A model generated the notes under the pieces. The model was not told the origin of the DNA and did no database searches. It worked only from the letters and a program-made list of their open reading frames with translations. From Planctomycetaceae bacterium (GTDB lineage: Bacteria; Planctomycetota; SZUA-567), in contig JAJPXZ010000004.1 in the NCBI GenBank assembly GCA_021205245.1, positions 1-35,931 of the forward strand: a DNA stretch of 35,931 nucleotides. Direction: 5' to 3'. Positions 31,219 through 35,931 of the stretch are shown in pieces (the first letter of the stretch is position 1; every line of letters starts with the position of its first letter). Both the position numbers and the translations under genes were made by a program.

Positions 31219-32063
31219 ACCAATTCCCCTCGCGACATATGGCGTTCGAGAACGGCGATGTCCTCATCCTTCTTCAACAGGACGCCGGTGAACGGCAGGT
31301 CGCGGAAGATGTTCTCCACCGGCACGCCGCTGACCCGCAGGGCCTGGACCCAGTCGAGAAGTTCCGAAGTGCTGGGCTTTTTCTGAATCGCGGCGATCTG
31401 CCGGATTCGGTAAAAGGCCTGCAACACCTGCGCCAGGAGATGTTTTTCCACGTCGGGATAATGCACCCTGACAATCTCCTCCATCATGTCTTCATCGGGG
31501 AAATCGATGTAGTGGAAAATGCAGCGGCGCAGGAAGGCGTCGGGCAGTTCCTTTTCGGCGTTGGAGGTGATGATGACGACAGGCCTGGTGGCGGCCTTGA
31601 CCGTCTCTTTCGTCTCCGGGATGTGGAATTCCATCTGGTCCAGTTCCCAAAGGAGGTCGTTGGGGAATTCCAAATCCGCCTTGTCGATTTCGTCAATCAA
31701 TAGCACCACCTGATCGGATGCGGCAAAGGCTTCGCCCAGTTTGCCCAGCTTTATGTACTTCGCGATATTGTCCACGCCTTCGCCACCGAACTGGCTGTCG
31801 TAGAGGCGCTGCACCACGTCATAGACATACAAACCGGCCTGGGCCTTGGTGCTGGAGTTGATGCTCCAGACGATCAGGCGTTTTTCCAGGGCGGCGGCGA
31901 TCGACTGGGCCAACATGGTCTTGCCGGTGCCTGGCTCGCCTTTGATGAGGAGCGGCTTCTGCAAGGCCATGGAAATATTGACGACATTAATCAGTTCCTG
32001 CGACGCGACATACTCGGACGATCCGCGAAACGACGTCTCGCCGGCGAACAGGCTGTTTTTCAT
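31215..32063 (-). CDS. MoxR-family AAA+ ATPase
   Basis: A 282-residue ATPase. Walker A is GEPGTGKT (42-49), Walker B LLIDEIDKAD near 121-130, sensor 1 IITSNAEKELPDAFLRRC near 167-184, with the arginine finger at the end of that segment. The C-terminal lid helices follow (STSELLDWVQALRVSGV). Members work with a VWA partner to remodel or insert metals or cofactors into client proteins; the partner here is the next gene, overlapping by 4 bases. An RBS (GGAG) precedes the ATG. No client enzyme (for example a molybdenum hydroxylase) lies nearby, unless the URO-D-like protein is one. The resemblance is closest to the CoxD-like group. Confidence 0.92.
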   Translation of the reverse strand: MKNSLFAGETSFRGSSEYVASQELINVVNISMALQKPLLIKGEPGTGKTMLAQSIAAALEKRLIVWSINSSTKAQAGLYVYDVVQRLYDSQFGGEGVDNIAKYIKLGKLGEAFAASDQVVLLIDEIDKADLEFPNDLLWELDQMEFHIPETKETVKAATRPVVIITSNAEKELPDAFLRRCIFHYIDFPDEDMMEEIVRVHYPDVEKHLLAQVLQAFYRIRQIAAIQKKPSTSELLDWVQALRVSGVPVENIFRDLPFTGVLLKKDEDIAVLERHMSRGELV

Positions 32064-32138
32064 GCGTTCTCCACAGTTGGGTTAGGAATTCATTCTACCG
32101 GCGGGCAATGGAGAAAAAAAGGATAATTTCGGACGCGC

Positions 32139-33452
32139 CTATTTCCCAGCCGCCTCGGCCGGTTCCGGCATGCGGCTCGCCAGCACCTTGTCGATGCGAT
32201 TCCCGTCGAGGTCGACGACTTCGAAGCGCCAATTGTTCCACACGCAGGCGTCGCCGGTGCGGGGCATATTGTCGAGAAGCCACATGATCATCCCGCCCAA
32301 AGTATTGTAGTACCCCCGGTGTTCCTCCGGCACCGGCTTAAGGCCAAGGCGGTCTTTCAATTCGGGAATGGGGATAAGCCCGTCCAGGAGCCACGACCCG
32401 TCCTCCCGCTGCACCGCCCACAAATCTTCGGGATCGCGCGGCTTGAATTCGCCCGCCAGGGCTTCAAGTAAATTCTGGATCGTCACAATCCCCACCACCT
32501 CGCCGTATTCGTCAGCCACAAACACCATCTTGACGCCTGAATCGCGGAATTGTTCCAGCAGCCGCATGCCGCTCATCGTCTCCGGCACGTAGACAGCGGG
32601 TTGGAGGATGTCGTCCAGTTCGGGGCTGCCTTTGCGGCTTGGGTCGAGGTATCGTTTCAGCAGGCGCTTCGCCGAAGTAAAACCAAGCACCTCACCCCAC
32701 CCACCCCGACAAACGGGGAAGCGGGAGTGGTTGGAATTCATAAGCGTCTGAATCGACTGCTCCAGCGGTTTGTCGACATCGAGAAACACCGCTTCCGAAC
32801 GCGGCGTCATCAGGGTCGATATTTGCCGGTCGTCGAGGCGGAAGACGTTTTTGAGCATCTCGTGCTCGCTCTTCTCAATAACCCCGGCTTCGGACCCGTC
32901 GGCGATGAGAGCGTGGATGTCTTCTTGGGTGATGTCTTCGGTGGGCAGGGTTTTTTCACCGATCAGCCTAAGAATGGCGTTGGTGAGGCCGGACAGCAGG
33001 AACACAAAAGGCGTCGCGATTTTCGACAAGACGGCGATGGGCCTGGCCATGAGCCGGGCGACTGATTCGGCATTGGACTGGCCGATGCGCTTCGGCACCA
33101 GTTCGCCAATGATGATCGAGAAAAGGGTAATGCAGGCCACGACGATGGCGGTGGCGAGGATACCGGCTGTGCGAACCGACAGCCCGAAGTCGGTCAATGT
33201 GGCAGCCAGCGGCACCGACAGCGCCGCCTCGCCAAAGATACCGCTGAGGATGCCGATGGCGGTAATGCCGATTTGAATGGTGGAGAGAAAATTGGTCGGG
33301 TCTTCGCCCAGCTTCACCGCGGTGGCGGCGGCTTTGTCGCCCGCCTCGGCCATGCGTTCCAGTCGGCTTTTTCGGGCGGTGACGAGGGCAATCTCCGACA
33401 TGGCGAAAATGCCGTTCAGGAGGATAAGGGCGGCTAACAGGGCTATTTCCAC
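32139..33452 (-). CDS. CorC/HlyC-type membrane protein with DUF21 and CBS domains
   Basis: A 437-residue inner-membrane protein. The DUF21 (CNNM) domain spans about residues 1-190 with helices such as VEIALLAALILLNGIFAMSEIAL, FLSTIQIGITAIGILSGIFGEAAL, GILATAIVVACITLFSIIIGELVPKRIG and PFVFLLSGLTNAIL. Two CBS modules (about 200-320) follow, including ISTLMTPRSEAVFLDVDKPLEQ and VKMVFVADEYGEVVGIVTIQNLLEAL. A CorC_HlyC transporter-associated domain (about 345-430) reads WLLDGLIPIPELKDRLGL and DACVWNNWRFEVVDLDGNRIDKV. The family is tied to magnesium or cobalt export and resistance. The GTG start at 33452 follows GGAG, and begins exactly at the first helix; the frame to 33524 adds a non-family segment. 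It lies 75 bases upstream of moxR on the same strand. Confidence 0.9.
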   Translation of the reverse strand: MEIALLAALILLNGIFAMSEIALVTARKSRLERMAEAGDKAAATAVKLGEDPTNFLSTIQIGITAIGILSGIFGEAALSVPLAATLTDFGLSVRTAGILATAIVVACITLFSIIIGELVPKRIGQSNAESVARLMARPIAVLSKIATPFVFLLSGLTNAILRLIGEKTLPTEDITQEDIHALIADGSEAGVIEKSEHEMLKNVFRLDDRQISTLMTPRSEAVFLDVDKPLEQSIQTLMNSNHSRFPVCRGGWGEVLGFTSAKRLLKRYLDPSRKGSPELDDILQPAVYVPETMSGMRLLEQFRDSGVKMVFVADEYGEVVGIVTIQNLLEALAGEFKPRDPEDLWAVQREDGSWLLDGLIPIPELKDRLGLKPVPEEHRGYYNTLGGMIMWLLDNMPRTGDACVWNNWRFEVVDLDGNRIDKVLASRMPEPAEAAGK

Positions 33453-33615
33453 GCGAGGTCTCCATGCGGGTCCGGGTTGGGACGAGTATACACTATAACC
33501 TCTCCCCAGCATCGACAATTTCACGCGGAGGCTGTCTGAAATTTACGCGCAATTCCACGGGGGATCGTCTGGCCGACGCGGCCATATATAGACGGGGGAT
33601 AGTAGGAGACATTCC

Positions 33616-34161
33616 ATGAAATCCACACTTACCGTCGCCGCCTTTATGGCTGCGTTCGCTGTCTTTGCCGCCGCTCCGGCGTTTGCCGCTTCAACCACGG
33701 TGGATATGCACCGCGCCACCTTGCAGGGAGCGGGCGATAAGATCGGTACCGTCACCATTGACGAAACAAAGTACGGCCTTGTCTTTACGCCGAAGCTCAC
33801 CGGCCTCCGCGCTGGCGGTCACGGCTTCCACGTCCACCAGAACGGCAATTGCGGCCCCGGCCCCGATGCCAGCACGGGCGAGATGATTCCCGCCGGTGCA
33901 GCCGGTCCGCATTATGATCCGCAGAACACCGGCCGCCACGGCCACCCGTGGGAAGACACCGCCCACCTGGGCGATCTGCCGCTCCTCTACGTCACCCCGG
34001 ACGGCAAGGCCACGACGCCGGTCCTCGCCCCGCGCCTCAAGTCGCTCGACGAAATTCGCGGCCGCTCCCTGATGATCCACGAAGGCGGCGACAATTACTC
34101 CGACCAACCCGAAGCCAACGGCGGCGGCGGCGGCAGGATGTCGTGCGGCGTGATTCGCTAA
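33616..34161 (+). CDS. sodC: Periplasmic Cu,Zn superoxide dismutase
   Basis: A 181-residue exported enzyme converting superoxide to oxygen and hydrogen peroxide. The N-terminus [24 protein letters not shown] is a signal peptide, probably cut after AFA (residue 24). Copper and zinc ligands are in [33 protein letters not shown] and [15 protein letters not shown]. Two cysteines (in HQNGNC and near the end in RMSCGVIR) form the family disulfide. The length and the glycine run GGGGGR are normal for bacterial SodC. RBS AGGAG precedes the ATG, and a TATATA-like stretch lies about 25 bases upstream. It is a single gene ending at a strong bidirectional terminator. It implies some exposure to oxygen. 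Confidence 0.95.
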   Translation: MKSTLTVAAFMAAFAVFAAAPAFAASTTVDMHRATLQGAGDKIGTVTIDETKYGLVFTPKLTGLRAGGHGFHVHQNGNCGPGPDASTGEMIPAGAAGPHYDPQNTGRHGHPWEDTAHLGDLPLLYVTPDGKATTPVLAPRLKSLDEIRGRSLMIHEGGDNYSDQPEANGGGGGRMSCGVIR

Positions 34162-34190
34162 CGCGTCCCGAAATACCCCATCTTCGCATG

Positions 34191-34224
34191 AAAAAAAGAC
34201 CGCACCCTGAAGGTGCGGTCTTTT
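34191..34224. terminator. Bidirectional rho-independent terminator of sodC and gltS
   Basis: GACCGCACC (34198-34206) and GGTGCGGTC (34212-34220) form a perfect 9-bp stem with loop CTGAA. It has a T-run after it (plus strand) and seven A's before it, so it can stop both sodC and the convergent gltS. Confidence 0.9.
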
Positions 34225-34258
34225 CCATGGTGGCTTCTTTTATCGGGAAGCCCTCCCG
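34191..34258. repeat. Two-hairpin repeat, copy 1
   Basis: The terminator hairpin is followed by TGGTGGCTTCTT, then a small hairpin GGCTTC/GAAGCC and CTCCC. The same order with similar bases recurs at 35863-35930 on the other side of gltS. Confidence 0.6.
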
Positions 34259-34324
34259 AACCGGCGGATCGGGAGGACTTCAACGCCCAGCAGGCAACCA
34301 TCATACCGGTAGCGCACAAATCTT

Positions 34325-35506
34325 CTACTGATACCAATTCATGATCAACGATATAATGAGGGGATTGAAAATGTTCAGGAAAATAACAGTTATGACCGGC
34401 AGCATAAACCACGCGTTCGGCGCCGGTCCGTAACGCTGTATCAAAGTCGCCATGTTGGCGACGGCGTTTGGCATTTGCCCGAGTCCGACTCCGCAGTAGC
34501 CCGAACTCATTACCGCCGATTCGTAGTCCTTGCCAAGAGCGCGGAAAACCACGTAGTAGGCCACGATGCCCAAGACAATCGTTTGCACCGCGAGGATGAC
34601 GAGCATCGGTACCGCGAGGTTCAGCAATTCCCAAATGCGTAGAGTCATGAGGGATAGCGCCAAAAACAGGCCGAGGGCGACATTGGCGATACCGTCGATT
34701 TCACGGCTTCGCACGGAGAACAAACCCGCGTCTGCCACATTTCGCACAATTGCCGCAGCAAAAACACCGCCCACATAATACGGGAAGGCGATACCGGTCT
34801 TGTTCATGAGGAGGACCAAGTAGGAACCGAGTGCCATGGTAATAAGGAGCAGGAAAAAACTCCCAGCCACGCTTTTGGCCGTGGACGGTTCCGCCGTGCC
34901 GATGCCGAGATCGACGGTTTTTTGTTCTCCCACCGTGGCGAGAGAGTTCTTCTCGATAAGCCGTTTGGCGATGGGCCCGCCGATTATACACCCTAAAACC
35001 ATGCCGAAGGTGGCGGCGGCAACGCCGACGGTCGTCGCACCGGTTGCGCCCAACCCTTCCAGCGTCGGGCCAAACGCTGCGGCGGTCCCCAGTCCGCCCA
35101 CCAGCGGGGCAGAACCAATGTTGATGCCAAGGAGTGGGTGCAGGCCGAAAGCCTGACTGAGGCCGACCCCGATAACGTTTTGGATGATAACTGTCCCGAT
35201 TGCAATAAGCGCGAGAAATACGCCTTGCCTGCCACTTCGCTTGAACACAGCGACACTGGCAAGGAAGCCGGTACTGGTAAAGAACATAACAAGCAGGAAA
35301 TTGACCAGGCTGTTGTCCAATTTCACCGTAAACGCACCTGTCTGGTTACCCAGAAAGGTGATGAAACAGAACAATAACCCGCCCACAACCGGTGACGGGA
35401 TGCAGTATTTCTGCAGTGCCGGAATCTTTGCGTTCACCTTCTGCCCAACGAATAGGACGACAACCGCCAGCGCGAGAGTCTGAATAAGATCGAATTGGAA
35501 TGCCAT
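34325..35506 (-). CDS. gltS: Sodium/glutamate symporter
   Basis: A 393-residue inner-membrane transporter importing glutamate with sodium. The GltS fold shows as an N-terminal part FDLIQTLALAVVVLFVGQKVNAKIPALQKYCIPSPVVGGLLF, a pore-lining segment GLHPLLGINIGSAPLVGGLGTAAAFGPTLE, then ATTVGVAAATFGMVLGCIIGGPIAKRLI. A second half repeats the pattern, with the segment SGYCGVGLGQMPNAVANMATLIQRYGPAPNAWFMLPVITV near the end. RBS GGGGA precedes the ATG. It is a single-gene unit with its own promoter (35595-35623), tandem repeats that may be operators, and a shared terminator with sodC. Length is typical of GltS (about 400). Confidence 0.95.
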   Translation of the reverse strand: MAFQFDLIQTLALAVVVLFVGQKVNAKIPALQKYCIPSPVVGGLLFCFITFLGNQTGAFTVKLDNSLVNFLLVMFFTSTGFLASVAVFKRSGRQGVFLALIAIGTVIIQNVIGVGLSQAFGLHPLLGINIGSAPLVGGLGTAAAFGPTLEGLGATGATTVGVAAATFGMVLGCIIGGPIAKRLIEKNSLATVGEQKTVDLGIGTAEPSTAKSVAGSFFLLLITMALGSYLVLLMNKTGIAFPYYVGGVFAAAIVRNVADAGLFSVRSREIDGIANVALGLFLALSLMTLRIWELLNLAVPMLVILAVQTIVLGIVAYYVVFRALGKDYESAVMSSGYCGVGLGQMPNAVANMATLIQRYGPAPNAWFMLPVITVIFLNIFNPLIISLIMNWYQ

Positions 35507-35564
35507 GCTCGGTCCCCAGATGGATTATGAAAGTGAAGGGCGAGGAGTTCACCACTTTGTTCTG

Positions 35565-35598
35565 CTTAGAGGAACTTAGGTTTGCCTTAAAGGAACTT
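35565..35598. promoter_or_regulatory. Tandem direct repeats in the gltS promoter/leader
   Basis: CTTAGAGGAACTT (35565-35577) and CTTAAAGGAACTT (35586-35598) differ at one base and are exactly 21 bases apart, two helical turns. The second copy overlaps the -10 box, as expected for binding sites of a repressor or a dimeric regulator. Confidence 0.5.
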
Positions 35599-35623
35599 TA
35601 CACCACGATCGATACTTAGTCAA
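35595..35623 (-). promoter_or_regulatory. gltS promoter
   Basis: On the minus strand TTGACT (35618-35623) and TAAAGT (35595-35600) are 17 bases apart, about 90 bases before the gltS ATG. No gene was found in the rest of 35507-35931; apart from this promoter and the terminal repeat it shows only a short CCACTG/CAGTGG inverted repeat near 35696-35714. Confidence 0.6.
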
Positions 35624-35860
35624 ACGAGGATGTAATTTTTCTATTGCCACAGTGATTTCAGATAATGGATGCAATGGATGGTGGGATGCAGGGAGCCACT
35701 GGGATGGACAGTGGAGGCACAAACGTAAACGAACCGTTGGCACGACTTATTCTGTAGCCAACGTTTAGGGCGTGGACCCCGGCCAAACCGCCCGTTATTT
35801 TCGATAATGCACGTTCTGACGCCGGGTGACGTGAGGACGTGTAAGCAACGAAATAGTCAA

Positions 35861-35895
35861 AACAAAGACCGCAACCCAAGGCTGCGGTGTTTTTG
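35861..35895. terminator. Hairpin terminator at the right window edge
   Basis: CCGCAACC and GGCTGCGG pair with one mismatch around CAA, with GTTTTT after it on plus and CTTTGTTTT on minus. It probably ends a gene lying to the right of the window and isolates gltS from it. Confidence 0.65.
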
Positions 35896-35930
35896 CGTGG
35901 TGGCTTCTTACTCCGTAAGCCCCCCCCCGC
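35863..35930. repeat. Two-hairpin repeat, copy 2
   Basis: AAAGACCGCA with its paired arm, then GTGGTGGCTTCTT and AAGCCCCCC, repeats the element at 34191-34258 in the same order and orientation. It runs to the last bases of the window and may be cut short. Confidence 0.6.
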
Positions 35931-35931
35931 C

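Noticed and set aside
35658-35879. 73-residue minus-strand frame upstream of gltS
   Set aside because: No RBS or family resemblance, and it runs into the terminator repeat.
35919-35931. Run of C at the right edge as a special motif
   Set aside because: A homopolymer at a contig or window end is as likely to be an assembly artefact; the repeat is supported without it.

Overview
This is a GC-rich, densely coded bacterial chromosome segment with no insertion sequences, phage genes, rRNA or CRISPR array. A TRAP transporter with an exported binding protein and an exported Cu,Zn superoxide dismutase point to a Gram-negative cell plan. Two small neighbouring genes (2653-3373) resemble, from memory, hypothetical proteins common in the Planctomycetota/Lentisphaerota (PVC) group. 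That placement is a tentative inference.

Layout. 1-3953 holds the C-terminal part of a DUF3536 (GH57-like) protein, the folate enzyme FolE2, a small zinc-ribbon protein coupled to a 169-residue unknown, and a convergent sugar O-acetyltransferase. 4174-15806 is the most distinctive part: a minus-strand catabolic locus. From its promoter it reads: a long transaldolase-like protein, TRAP subunits DctP-DctQ-DctM, a FadR-type GntR regulator, then (after a terminator and a second leader) a divergent succinyl-CoA-synthetase-like pair, a LarA-type 2-hydroxyacid racemase, an SDR, a second transaldolase-like protein and a zinc alcohol dehydrogenase. There is no kinase and no recognisable known pathway. 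My working inference is uptake of a hydroxy-acid or sugar-acid-like compound, stereo-inversion, oxidation, C-C cleavage and CoA activation.

15971-17924 carries an O6-methylguanine-DNA methyltransferase, diverging from a DUF1638 protein followed by a nitroreductase. 18165-18676 is a YefM-YoeB toxin-antitoxin pair with a good promoter and a TGTACA operator core. 18893-20391 is a BlaI/BlaR1-like repressor-protease pair whose sensor lacks a beta-lactam-binding domain. 20459-20833 is a small charged protein of unknown role. A tRNA-Glu(CUC) with its own terminator lies at 21097-21171.

21239-28514 is a plus-strand overlapping operon: an RluD-type pseudouridine synthase and an AddB/AddA-like helicase-nuclease pair for double-strand-break repair. 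It converges on 28525-33452 (minus strand): a CorC/HlyC-type CBS membrane protein, a MoxR AAA+ ATPase, a CoxE-like VWA protein broken by a one-base frameshift, and a uroporphyrinogen-decarboxylase-like protein. 33616-34161 is a periplasmic Cu,Zn superoxide dismutase. 34325-35506 is a GltS sodium/glutamate symporter flanked on both sides by a similar two-hairpin repeat.

All assignments come from reading motifs and family resemblance by eye. No database search or folding program was run.
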